Translations under genes and position numbers: made by a program
The notes under the pieces: generated by a model
Databases searched by the model: none
What the model saw: only the letters and a program-made list of their open reading frames with translations
Told to the model about the DNA's origin: nothing
Assembly (NCBI GenBank): GCA_031291325.1
Contig: JARLJG010000020.1
Span: 1-64,000 of the forward strand
Direction: 5' to 3'
DNA length: 64,000 nucleotides
DNA from: Burkholderiaceae bacterium
Lineage (GTDB): Bacteria; Pseudomonadota; Gammaproteobacteria; Burkholderiales; Burkholderiaceae_D
Shown here: positions 18,824 through 27,679 of the stretch, piece by piece
Position numbering within the stretch: position 1 is the first letter of the stretch
How the letters are laid out: the number at the start of each line of letters is the position of its first letter

Positions 18824-19223
18824 CTCGCCCGCCATCCCCGACCAGGACGCCGCACGACTGCAGCGCATGCGCTCGTTGGTCGAAGACATCAACATGCGCG
18901 TGATTCGGCTGGCGCTTGCGCTTGACGTGCAATTGCAGAACGAGGCCGACGTGAAGCGGGTGCTTGCCCGGCGCACGGTTGCGGTGGCTGTTGAAACCGA
19001 TCGAAGAACCAATTCGGACTCGGAAAAATCGCGCCAATGGGAAGAGTTGCGGGCGCTTCTGGTGTTGCGCTACGAGCTCGAGACGCGTTATGTCGATCAG
19101 GTGGGCGTCGGTGCGACGCGCCAAATTTTGATCGACGTCGAGGAACACCTCGTCGACAAGGGTTTCAAGTTTGGCGACGACGGCATTGGCATCGACTTGA
19201 ACAGTCTGTTCAAGCCTTCTTGA
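18813..19223 (+). CDS. Small protein of unknown function translationally coupled to phaC
   Basis: The 136-residue, charged, mostly helical protein has no family I recognise. Its ATG at 18813 lies inside the last codons of phaC (11-bp overlap), so its translation is probably coupled to PHA synthase. A helical N-terminal part (about 12-50) leads to a linker and a second helical region with ELRALLVLRYELETRYVD, ending GIGIDLNSLFKPS. No signal peptide or membrane segment is seen. It is followed by the acyl phosphotransferase gene, suggesting a PHA- or acyl-CoA-linked role (inference). Confidence 0.7.
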   Translation: MPTDSPAIPDQDAARLQRMRSLVEDINMRVIRLALALDVQLQNEADVKRVLARRTVAVAVETDRRTNSDSEKSRQWEELRALLVLRYELETRYVDQVGVGATRQILIDVEEHLVDKGFKFGDDGIGIDLNSLFKPS

Positions 19224-19294
19224 CGCCCTGCTGCAGGTTTCGCATTGCCTGCAGCATCCATCACACTCAGTTCTTTCATTAACCAGAGATCGCC

Positions 19295-20716
19295 ATGAAC
19301 CTGAACCTGAATACCGAGTTGATCGAAAACGTCACCTACGATGAAATCGCCATCGGTCAGAGCGCGCGTTTGCAACGCACCCTGACCTTGGCCGACATCC
19401 AGGCCTTCGCGGCGGTGTCGGGCGACACAAATCCTGCGCATTTGGACGCCGAATACGCGGCCGATACCCTGTTTCACGGCGTGATCGCGCACGGCATGTG
19501 GGGCGGCGCGCTGATTTCGGCTTTGCTCGGCACGCAGTTTCCCGGTCCCGGAACGATTTACGTCGATCAGGCCTTGCACTTCACCAAGCCGGTTCGCATC
19601 AGTGACACGCTCACCGTGACGGCGACCGTGGTCGGCAAGGACGACTTGAAGAAAATCGTCGAACTGGATTGCCAGGTCGTCAACCAGAAGGGCGAGCGCG
19701 TGCTGTACGGAACCGCCAAGGTGTTGGCGCCCACGCAAAAAGTCCGGCTGCCGCGCATCCATGCCCCGCTGATCCAGCTATTCGACCCGGAGGCGCGCTT
19801 CATGGAGTTGCTGGCGCGGGCCAAAGACATGCCCGCCGTGCGGTGCGCGGTGGTGCATCCGTGCGATGTCGAGTCGCTCAGCGGCGCGATCGACTCGGCC
19901 CGCTATAAGCTGATCATTCCCGTATTGATCGGTCCGGAAGCCCGCATCCGGCGTCTGGCCGAAGAAGGCGGCATCGATTTGAACGGGGTCGAAATCGTCT
20001 CGGTGCAGCACAGCCACGAGGCGGCCGAAACGGCGGTCGAGATGGCCGTCAAGGGGGACGTCGAGATACTGATGAAGGGCAGTCTGCACACCGACGAGTT
20101 GATCCACGCAGTGCTCTCGCGTGTCGCATTGCGCACCGAGCGGCGCATGTCGCACGTGTTCCGATTCGATATCCCGATGTACAGCAAGCCGCTGCTCATC
20201 ACCGACGCCGCGCTCAACATACACCCCACCTTGCTGGAGAAAGTGGACATCGTGCAAAACGCGATCAATTTCGCGCGTCTGATGGGAACCACCGATCCCA
20301 AAGTAGCCATCCTGTCGGCCGTGGAAATGGTCAACCCGAACATTCCTTCCACGCTGGATGCAGCGGCGCTGTGCAAGATGGCTGAGCGCGGACAGATCAC
20401 GGGCGGCATCCTGGACGGTCCGCTGGCGTTCGACAATGCCATTTCGCCCCACGCGGCGCTGGTCAAGCACATTACGTCGTCGGTGGCGGGCGATGCCGAC
20501 ATCCTGGTCGTGCCGGACCTGGAGTCGGGCAACATGCTGTCGAAGCAACTGGAGTATATGGCGGGCGCCAATAGCGCCGGCTTGGTGCTCGGCGCGCGCC
20601 TGCCGATTGCGTTGACCAGCCGCGCCGACGGGCCGATGGCCCGCGTTTCTTCGGCGTTGCTGGCGCGTCTGGCGGCTTACAACGCGCGCCGCGATCATCC
20701 GCGCTCGACTTGGTAG
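19295..20716 (+). CDS. Bifunctional MaoC-like enoyl-CoA hydratase / phosphate acyltransferase
   Basis: The 473-residue protein fuses two parts. Residues 1-150 are a MaoC-like hotdog domain with the hydratase motif AVSGDTNPAHLDAEYA and a downstream HGMWGGALIS. Residues about 165-465 form a Pta/Ptb phosphotransacylase (HPCDVESLSGAID, EILMKGSLHTDEL, GPLAFDNAIS, LVVPDLESGNML). It may hydrate enoyl-CoA and convert acyl-CoA plus phosphate into acyl-phosphate. The kinase gene 12 bp downstream would then make ATP from the acyl-phosphate. Confidence 0.9.
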   Translation: MNLNLNTELIENVTYDEIAIGQSARLQRTLTLADIQAFAAVSGDTNPAHLDAEYAADTLFHGVIAHGMWGGALISALLGTQFPGPGTIYVDQALHFTKPVRISDTLTVTATVVGKDDLKKIVELDCQVVNQKGERVLYGTAKVLAPTQKVRLPRIHAPLIQLFDPEARFMELLARAKDMPAVRCAVVHPCDVESLSGAIDSARYKLIIPVLIGPEARIRRLAEEGGIDLNGVEIVSVQHSHEAAETAVEMAVKGDVEILMKGSLHTDELIHAVLSRVALRTERRMSHVFRFDIPMYSKPLLITDAALNIHPTLLEKVDIVQNAINFARLMGTTDPKVAILSAVEMVNPNIPSTLDAAALCKMAERGQITGGILDGPLAFDNAISPHAALVKHITSSVAGDADILVVPDLESGNMLSKQLEYMAGANSAGLVLGARLPIALTSRADGPMARVSSALLARLAAYNARRDHPRSTW

Positions 20717-20728
20717 GCGGAGGACGAG

Positions 20729-21943
20729 ATGGCCATACTTGCCGTCAATGCCGGCTCTTCTTCGTTGAAATTTTCGGTTCATCTGGTGCAGGACGGCGAG
20801 GCGCAGCCCAGCGTCCTGACCGGCAATTTTCAGGGACTCGAACCGGGCGGCACGGCGACGCTCGATTGGAGCTTCAACGGCGATAAACACAGTGTGAATT
20901 TGTCGCCGGACACGAAGCATCCGTTCACCGAGGCAATGCATCGACTGGTCGATTTGCTGGCAGCCGAACCTACGCTGCCGAGCATCAGGGCGATTGCCCA
21001 TCGGGTAGTGCACGGCGGAAAGGATTTTTCCGTCAGTGTGATCGTGACCGAGGAAATACTTGCGCGCCTGGCCTCGCTCAATTCGCTGGCGCCCCTGCAC
21101 CAGCCGCACAATCTGCAAGGCATCAGGGAATTTCAAAAAACCTTTCCCGACACGCCGCAAGTGGCATGTTTCGACACGTCGTTTCACGCCACCTTGAAGG
21201 ACGCGGAATTCAGCTTTGCGTTGCCGCGCGAACTGACCGACCAAGGCGTGCGCCGTTACGGATTTCATGGCTTGTCGTACCAATTCATCACGAGCGCGCT
21301 GCGCCAGCACAGCGCGCGCGCGCAGGGCCGCGTGCTGATGGCCCATCTGGGCAATGGGGCCAGCCTTTGCGCGACCCGCGAAGGCCGCAGCTGCTCGACC
21401 ACGATGGGTTTTTCGACGCTGGACGGCTTGATTATGGGAACCCGCAGCGGGGCGCTCGATCCAGGAGTGCTGCTGTATCTGCTGGAGCAGGGATGGGATC
21501 ACGCGCGACTGCAAACCCTGCTATACAAGCAAAGCGGCCTGTTGGGTTTGTCAGGCATCTCCGCCGACATGCGCGCGCTGCGCGCCGATGCAAGCCCGGC
21601 GGCGCTGCGCGCGATCGAACTGTTCACGCATCGCGTGGCGCGCGAATCCGGCGCCCTGATCGCCTGCATCGGCGGGCTCGATGTGCTGACCTTCAGTGGC
21701 GGGATTGGCGAGCACGACGCCCAATTGCGCGCCGACGTCTGCGCGCAGCTCGCATGGATGGGAGTGCAGATCGACGCCGGGGCGAATCGGAATGCGATCG
21801 GCAACGCAGTCGCGCCGATTCAGAGTGCGGACAGCCGGGTTGAAGTGTGGGTGGTGCCGACCGACGAAGGAGTCGTGGCTGCGCGCGAGGCGGTTAAAGT
21901 AATCGGATCGGCGGCTACCGTTGAAATGAACAATCGCAGCTAG
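20729..21943 (+). CDS. ackA: Acetate/propionate kinase
   Basis: The 404-residue protein has ASKHA-fold acetokinase signatures: NAGSSSLKFSVH at the N-terminus, the substrate region CFDTSFHATL and YGFHGLSYQFI, AHLGNGASLCA, and GGIGEHDAQLR at the C-terminus. It transfers phosphate from acyl-phosphate to ADP. It forms an operon with the preceding phosphotransacylase, so the pair is a substrate-level ATP route from acyl-CoA. Acetate versus propionate or butyrate preference cannot be told. Confidence 0.92.
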   Translation: MAILAVNAGSSSLKFSVHLVQDGEAQPSVLTGNFQGLEPGGTATLDWSFNGDKHSVNLSPDTKHPFTEAMHRLVDLLAAEPTLPSIRAIAHRVVHGGKDFSVSVIVTEEILARLASLNSLAPLHQPHNLQGIREFQKTFPDTPQVACFDTSFHATLKDAEFSFALPRELTDQGVRRYGFHGLSYQFITSALRQHSARAQGRVLMAHLGNGASLCATREGRSCSTTMGFSTLDGLIMGTRSGALDPGVLLYLLEQGWDHARLQTLLYKQSGLLGLSGISADMRALRADASPAALRAIELFTHRVARESGALIACIGGLDVLTFSGGIGEHDAQLRADVCAQLAWMGVQIDAGANRNAIGNAVAPIQSADSRVEVWVVPTDEGVVAAREAVKVIGSAATVEMNNRS

Positions 21944-22335
21944 TCGAATTTCGCTGGCACCATGTTCCCTCCAGCCTGCAAAGCGGGCTGGTGAAATTAT
22001 CCGCGCAATGCCGCGTTGCCACAAGACATTGAAAGATGCGGGCGACGTCACGCACGCATCGTTCGCTTACGTGATTGCCTGCCGAGTGATGGGCGCCAAC
22101 ACGCATTGCCAATAATCTCGATTTCATATTTCGGTTGTGCCGCCGGCATCGGTCGCCAGCGCTTCGTCCTGGAACGCGGGTTCAAAGGGCTCATTGCGGG
22201 CGCAGGACGGAGGGCAGGGCGATTCCCAGACCGAGGAGCTTCTTTGCGCGCACGCACCAAAGGTGATACATTTTGAACATATCCGCATCCCCGTCCGGGA
22301 TTGAAAATCCAAGCGATATTCCAGAAAGTGCCGTA
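21944..22335. other. Intergenic region after ackA, with hairpin
   Basis: No credible gene lies in these 392 bp. CCAGCC (21971-21976) and GGCTGG (21986-21991) form a hairpin just after ackA that may end the pha-ack transcript, though it has no T-run. A TTG at 22273 could extend the next gene by 21 residues but looks unlikely. Confidence 0.4.
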
Positions 22336-22977
22336 ATGAAATTGCGCATTGTGCTTGCCGACGACCACCAGATGTTTCGCGACGCCCTCCGCAGTTTGCT
22401 GGAGCGGACAGGCGAGATGGAGGTCGTGGCCGAAACCGGCAACGGTCTTGAAGTCGTCAATCTGGTCGGCAAACACCAGCCCGACATTGTCTGCATGGAT
22501 ATCGGCATGCCAGGCATGAATGGCGTCGAAACCACCCGTTGCCTGCTCGCCGCCGATTCGACGGTCAAAGTGATCGCGCTGTCGGCCTACTCGGATCAGC
22601 GTTACGTGCTCGACATGATGCGCGCCGGCGCTTCGGCATACGTAACCAAGACGGAAGCCGGCGAAGAGTTGTTGCGTGCCATCAAGGCGGTGCGGCAAAA
22701 CCGCCATTATTTTTGCGCCGACGTGGCCAATGTCGTCACCGGCGCCTTGTTCGGCGAGGGCGAACAAAGCAAGACGAGCGCGCAACTCGGACCCAGGGAA
22801 CGTCATGTATTGCAGCTTGTGGCAGAAGGCCGCACCTCGGTTGAAATTGCGGAACAACTTCACATCGCGGCCTCCACCGTGGAAGTGCATCGGCGCAACA
22901 TCATGCGCAAGCTGAATATGCATAATGTTGCAGAGCTTACCCGGTACGCAATTCATAGCGGGCTTGCGCCGAGCTAG
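22336..22977 (+). CDS. NarL/FixJ-family response regulator with LuxR HTH
   Basis: The 213-residue protein has a receiver domain (LADDHQMFRDAL; phosphoacceptor D55 in VCMDIGMPG; later ALSAYSDQRYV and YVTKTEA with the conserved Lys) and a C-terminal LuxR-type HTH (GPRERHVLQLVAEGRTSVEI, then VEVHRRNIMRKL). It is a DNA-binding regulator activated by phosphorylation. The ATG at 22336 has AGAAAG at 22323-22328. The HisKA_3-type kinase at 23483 is its likely partner because this kinase class pairs with NarL-type regulators. Confidence 0.88.
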   Translation: MKLRIVLADDHQMFRDALRSLLERTGEMEVVAETGNGLEVVNLVGKHQPDIVCMDIGMPGMNGVETTRCLLAADSTVKVIALSAYSDQRYVLDMMRAGASAYVTKTEAGEELLRAIKAVRQNRHYFCADVANVVTGALFGEGEQSKTSAQLGPRERHVLQLVAEGRTSVEIAEQLHIAASTVEVHRRNIMRKLNMHNVAELTRYAIHSGLAPS

Positions 22978-23482
22978 AGGCTTGCGCTCTCCTTTGGGGG
23001 GCATCCTCGATCCGACCGGCCCTTCCAGTGTTGCCAAGCCAGCGCGTAGAGTGACTTCGCGGGGCGCGACACGTTCAATGAGCGTGGGCATTGTCGATGC
23101 GCAGAGTTGTGCGGATGGCGCCACGAATCGGCAGAATCGGCAATCAGGCGATGTCATCATTGTGAAACAACTTTTGCATAGGATGGCCGATATCGCGCCC
23201 GGCGATGCTCACGCCATTTTCTATTCCGACACGATCTTCCGCGAAGGATGCTGTCATAAGAACAAGAAAGACAGCCCCCGCTGTGGCTGGAAGTTGGTGC
23301 CGACATTTGCTGTCGCGCGGGATTTGACGCAGATCAAAACGCCAGTAATTTTCGGTTGTTACTCTTGCATTGTCGGCCATGGTTTCATGGGTTGCAGAGT
23401 AAACGGTGCTTCTGGACGCAGTGGTGGCTTTGACTTGAGGTCACGCGATGGGCCAGAACCCACTAATCGAAAGAACAATTTC
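22978..23482. other. Long spacer between response regulator and kinase
   Basis: The 505-bp spacer stays open in frame with the kinase (from 22925), but the translated stretch has no domain and looks like a random read-through. No other gene is convincing. The kinase promoter may lie here. Confidence 0.4.
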
Positions 23483-25678
23483 ATGACTGCCAAGCAAAAA
23501 AACGACCGCCGGAATGCGCGACAATCGTGCGCTGTAGCCGTCAGTGCAACGCCAAAAAGGCAATTGGTGGACGCATATGCGGGTGTTCCTGACAAGCTGT
23601 TACGCGAATTGAACGCGTCTCAGATCAAACTGGAAATGCAAAACGAGAATTTGCGCGAGGCGCAAGTTGAGTTGGAGGAATCTCGCGATCGATACCTCGA
23701 CCTTTACGACTTTGCGCCGATCGGTTACTTGACGGTGAGTGAAAGAGGAATTGTGCTGGCAGCCAATCTTACCGCCAGTACGATGTTGGGCGTGGAGCGG
23801 GCAAAATTGCTGCATCACCGCTTTGATCGCTTCATCGCGGCAGAAGAAAAGAATCGATGGAATCTGCGCGTCGCGCATCTGCAACAGACCCAGAATGCCG
23901 ACAACTTCGAATTGATGCTCGGACGTGCCGATGGAAGCCTGTTTCCGGCGATGTTGAGCGGCCGCTGGGCATCCAAGGACGGTCCCTCTTCCGGGCTGCG
24001 CCTGACACTAACCGATATCAGCGACGCCAGGGCCGCACGCGAACGATCCGCAATGGAGCAGGAAGTGGCAACCTATTCGCACGGCTTGGATATGGCGTCG
24101 CGTCGCTTGCTGGTCGCAGAGGAAGAAACCAAGCGCCGGCTTTCTGCAGCGCTGCACGATCGAACCAGCCCGAATCTCGCTGCGATCAAGCTCAACCTGA
24201 AATTTTTGGCAGCCGAGTTTTCGGCGGAAGACACCACGCGCTATCAGCGCCTGGAAGATTTGCGGGCGTTGATCGACGACACGGAAATCAGCGTGCGCGA
24301 AATCTGCGCGGAATTGCGCCCGCCGGTGCTGGACTACGCCGGCTTGCCGGCTGCCCTCGAACAATACGCGCACAGGTTCCGCAATCGCACCGGCATCGAA
24401 GTCGACTTTGTTTGCAGCGGCGACGAGGATAGATTGGAGTCCTCGGTAGAATCCACGCTTTTTCGGGTTTTCCAGGAAGCGCTGACCAACTGTGCCAAAC
24501 ATGCCGACGCGAAGTCTGTCAAGATCGCTTTGTCGATGGAAAAAGGTTGCGTCATGCTATCGATTGCCGACGACGGCACGGGGATGGATTTGCCATCGAT
24601 GCAATCTAGCAAGAATATCCAGGGACTCGGTTTGCTCAACATGCGCGAAATGGTTGAGCTTTCCGGTGGTCATTTTTCGATAGAATCACTTCCCGGCAAG
24701 GGCACGCAAATCGCCGTCAGGCTTGCGTGCCTCGCTCAGGACGCACAGCCGAATGACTCTCTGCCGGCGTCCGGCGGCGGCAATGCGACGGAGGAGTATT
24801 TTCAACGGTTCTTCAATTTCATCCCAGAACTGGCATGCATCGTGACGGTTGACGGGCGCTTCCTGAAGATCAACACCATGTGGCAGGAAACGCTCGGCTA
24901 TACCAACCAGGAAATTCTCTCTTCCTCCTTTTTCGACTTCATTCATCCCGAGGATCGGGAAGCGACCGTAAGAGGGGTGGAGCGTCAAGTCACGACCGAG
25001 TCGACCATGCAATTTGTCAACCGCTATCGGTGCAAGGACGGCAGCTACCGATGGCTCGAGTGGCGGTCGACGCCTGCGATTGGCGGAAAACTGCTTTTTT
25101 CTTCGGCACGCGACATCACGCGCAACAAGGAAGCGCACGATGTGCTGACCGACCTGCACGCTTTGCTCAATGAAGCCGAGGAAATTCCCAGGCTGGGCGG
25201 CTGGCGATACGATTGTGCGACCGGGCGCGTAACCTGGTCCGACGATGCTTACCACATTTACGGCGTGGGAAAGGATTACGATCCGAACGACGTGAACCGC
25301 GATTTCCAATTTTTTGCGGACCAGGATAAAGAGGCTGTCCAGCAGGCCTTCCAGCACGCTGTGTGCGAAGGAAAGCCGTATGACCTGGAGCTGCCGTTTG
25401 TTTGCCTCAACGGCGAGCGGATCTGGATTCGCACCATCGGAAAGCCGACCATCGAGGGCGGCAAGGTTGTCAACGTGACCGGCAGCATGATCGACATCAC
25501 TGCGCGCAAGAAAATGGAGCCGCTCGGAGTGGACAGCGAGAAATGTTCGCACGAACCATCGGAGACTGAGGCGGACCCGATCTGGGTAAAGATGTTGCGA
25601 TTTAATATGACGCAAGGCCAGCTCGGGATCGAGACGCTTGCGTTGTTGTCCGGATTCTTGCCTAACCCGAATAAATAG
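23483..25678 (+). CDS. PAS-HisKA_3 histidine kinase with two C-terminal PAS domains
   Basis: The 731-residue protein appears soluble: no membrane segment is seen. A coiled stretch (about 35-70) precedes a PAS domain (YDFAPIGYLTVSERG), a HisKA_3 dimerisation domain with phosphoacceptor H225 (SAALHDRTSPNL) and an HATPase domain (ALTNCAKHADAK, ADDGTGMD, GLGLLNMRE). Two further PAS domains follow at about 440-545 and 560-680, ending in GSMIDITARKKME, a place where a second kinase core would normally begin. The ATG at 23483 fits the domain start. It is the likely partner of the regulator at 22336. Confidence 0.82.
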   Translation: MTAKQKNDRRNARQSCAVAVSATPKRQLVDAYAGVPDKLLRELNASQIKLEMQNENLREAQVELEESRDRYLDLYDFAPIGYLTVSERGIVLAANLTASTMLGVERAKLLHHRFDRFIAAEEKNRWNLRVAHLQQTQNADNFELMLGRADGSLFPAMLSGRWASKDGPSSGLRLTLTDISDARAARERSAMEQEVATYSHGLDMASRRLLVAEEETKRRLSAALHDRTSPNLAAIKLNLKFLAAEFSAEDTTRYQRLEDLRALIDDTEISVREICAELRPPVLDYAGLPAALEQYAHRFRNRTGIEVDFVCSGDEDRLESSVESTLFRVFQEALTNCAKHADAKSVKIALSMEKGCVMLSIADDGTGMDLPSMQSSKNIQGLGLLNMREMVELSGGHFSIESLPGKGTQIAVRLACLAQDAQPNDSLPASGGGNATEEYFQRFFNFIPELACIVTVDGRFLKINTMWQETLGYTNQEILSSSFFDFIHPEDREATVRGVERQVTTESTMQFVNRYRCKDGSYRWLEWRSTPAIGGKLLFSSARDITRNKEAHDVLTDLHALLNEAEEIPRLGGWRYDCATGRVTWSDDAYHIYGVGKDYDPNDVNRDFQFFADQDKEAVQQAFQHAVCEGKPYDLELPFVCLNGERIWIRTIGKPTIEGGKVVNVTGSMIDITARKKMEPLGVDSEKCSHEPSETEADPIWVKMLRFNMTQGQLGIETLALLSGFLPNPNK

Positions 25679-25799
25679 CGCTCAAATTTGCGCGCCGCAA
25701 GCGCATGCCAAGTCCGGTCTCGTGCATGATGGCAGGTCGGTGTAGAATTGGGGAAATATTGGGGCTTTCTCCGAAGGTTAACCAGTTCTCGAATTATCG

Positions 25800-26009
25800 A
25801 TGGCGATGTCGAATAATTTCAATATCTCGGTGGATCAGCTTCGCGTCGGGATGTGCGTCGACCTCGATCTGAAGTGGTTCGGACATCCGTTCGCCTTCAG
25901 CCATTTCAAGTTCGTGAGCGACGAAGTCCACAATTATCTTAGCCCGCGCAAACGGATCAGCTATTATTTCGACGCAATCCATCAAGGGCGCGCAAGCGGA
26001 TCCAAATGA
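25800..26009 (+). CDS. Orphan DUF3391-like small protein
   Basis: The 69-residue protein matches the start of HD-GYP phosphodiesterases: the DUF3391 pattern VDQLRVGMCVDLDLKWFGHP is followed by FSHFKFVSDE. The HD-GYP part is absent, so it is a stand-alone module or a gene remnant. A second ATG at 25806 could also be the start. Its stop overlaps the start of the kinase at 26006 (ATGA), implying coupled translation. A role as a small partner for the kinase is inferred only. Confidence 0.65.
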   Translation: MAMSNNFNISVDQLRVGMCVDLDLKWFGHPFAFSHFKFVSDEVHNYLSPRKRISYYFDAIHQGRASGSK

Positions 26010-27679
26010 GTGGATTTGCCCAACTCATGCTCGACCACAGTTCGCAGATGCTGCTGCTGGTCGAACCCACGGCAGGCCGTATCGTCGGCGCCAATCGGGC
26101 GGCGCAGGATGCGCTCGGCTATCCCCAGGAAAAATTACTTGCAATGACGATCGACGAGATCGAAAGCACGTTGAAAGACGTTTTTTACTGGGGAGATGTG
26201 CGTGCCGGCAGGTTTCAGGAGATCGTGGCGCAAGAGGATGAATATCGTTGTGCCGATGGCTCCATGCTGGCCGTTTCCAAGTCGATCAGCGTGGTTTCTC
26301 ATGAGGGCAGGCAACTGCTCTTTATCCAGGCCAGCAATGCGGGCGAACGGCGGCAGAACGACAACATACTGGCGCAGACACTGTCGCAGTTGCAGGCTAC
26401 ACTGGAGTCGACCGGAAATGGGATTCTGGTGATCGATTGGGAGAGCAGGATCACCAACATGAACCGACTGCTGAGCATGATGTGGGAAATTCCCGATGCG
26501 TTGATGTTGGACCAGAATGACGCGGAAATCCTTGCCTTCATCGCCAACAACGTTGTGGAAACCGATGCCTGCCGCGCGCGTTTGCGGGAAGTCGTCGACC
26601 GCCATGAGGCACTGGACGTTTTGCACTTGAAGGACGGAAGGATCTTCGAATGCAGTTCGCGTCCGCAGTATCTTGGCGAACAGATTGTCGGTCGCGTATT
26701 CGGCTACAGCGATATCACCGCGCGCACGATGGCCGAGCAAGCGATTCGCGAATCGCGCGACATGCTGGAGGAGCGCGTGTATGAGCGAACCGCCGATCTG
26801 AGGAAGGCCAATGAAACGCTGGAGGTCGAGAAAAAACGGCAGGAAGTGTTGATCAAGCGGCTCGAGGATGCCCATAATCAATTGCTGCAGGCGGAGAAAA
26901 TGGCTTCGCTCGGCCAACTTGCGGCTGGAGTCGCGCATGAGATAAACAATCCGGTCGGATTCGTCAACTCGAACCTGGGCACCTTGCAGCAATATAGCGA
27001 CGACATGCTCAGGCTGTTGGCGGCCTATGAGCGATGGGAAAAGACTTTGGCGAAAGATGCGCAGCAAGAGATGGCGCGTTTGAAGGCGGAAATCGACGTC
27101 GACTTCCTGCGCGAAGACATAGGAAATCTGCTGAGCGAGTCGCTCGATGGCATGCAGCGCGTGCGCCGTATTGTGCAGGATTTGAAAGACTTTTCGCACG
27201 TCGACGAAGTCGGACGGCAATGGGCAAATCTGGAGAGCGGACTCGATAGCACGCTCAGGGTGATATGGAACGAACTCAAGTACAAGGCGGAAATTATCAA
27301 GGAATACGGCGCCATCTCCGACATCGAATGCCTGCCCTCCCAACTCAACCAGGTGTTCATGAATTTGTTGGTCAATGCCGCGCAGTCGATCGAGAATAGC
27401 GGCCGCATCACCATCCGAACCGGAGAGGAAGGAGAGGGTGTCTGGGTGGAAATCGAAGATACCGGGCATGGCATCAAGCCGGAACATCTGTCCAGAATTT
27501 TCGACCCGTTTTTTACCACCAAGCCGATCGGCAAGGGAACCGGACTCGGACTGTCGTTATCCTACGGAATCGTGCAAAAACACGATGGACGGATCGAAGT
27601 AAAGAGCGACGTGGGGAAGGGAACCGTTTTCAAGGTGCTATTGCCGAAACGCTCGGCGTCAGGCAGTGGCAAGAACTGA
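26006..27679 (+). CDS. PAS-PAS sensor histidine kinase (HisKA type)
   Basis: The 557-residue protein has two PAS regions (about 1-115 and 125-245), a coiled coil (about 250-295), a HisKA domain with H311 in GVAHEINNPVGF, and a C-terminal HATPase (NLLVNAAQSIENSG, EDTGHGIKPEH, GTGLGLSLSYGIV). There is no membrane segment, so it senses in the cytoplasm. A long helical insert of about 60 residues separates the phosphoacceptor helix from RIVQDLKDFSHVDE, as in many NtrB-like kinases. No response regulator follows; its partner is unknown. Confidence 0.87.
   Translation: MSGFAQLMLDHSSQMLLLVEPTAGRIVGANRAAQDALGYPQEKLLAMTIDEIESTLKDVFYWGDVRAGRFQEIVAQEDEYRCADGSMLAVSKSISVVSHEGRQLLFIQASNAGERRQNDNILAQTLSQLQATLESTGNGILVIDWESRITNMNRLLSMMWEIPDALMLDQNDAEILAFIANNVVETDACRARLREVVDRHEALDVLHLKDGRIFECSSRPQYLGEQIVGRVFGYSDITARTMAEQAIRESRDMLEERVYERTADLRKANETLEVEKKRQEVLIKRLEDAHNQLLQAEKMASLGQLAAGVAHEINNPVGFVNSNLGTLQQYSDDMLRLLAAYERWEKTLAKDAQQEMARLKAEIDVDFLREDIGNLLSESLDGMQRVRRIVQDLKDFSHVDEVGRQWANLESGLDSTLRVIWNELKYKAEIIKEYGAISDIECLPSQLNQVFMNLLVNAAQSIENSGRITIRTGEEGEGVWVEIEDTGHGIKPEHLSRIFDPFFTTKPIGKGTGLGLSLSYGIVQKHDGRIEVKSDVGKGTVFKVLLPKRSASGSGKN

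Noticed and set aside
19778-21514. 578-codon minus-strand frame over the phosphotransacylase and kinase genes
   Set aside because: GC-rich shadow; both plus-strand genes have full family signatures.
22048-23160. 370-codon minus-strand frame opposite the response regulator
   Set aside because: The plus strand carries clear receiver and LuxR domains over the same bases; the reverse frame has no known motif.
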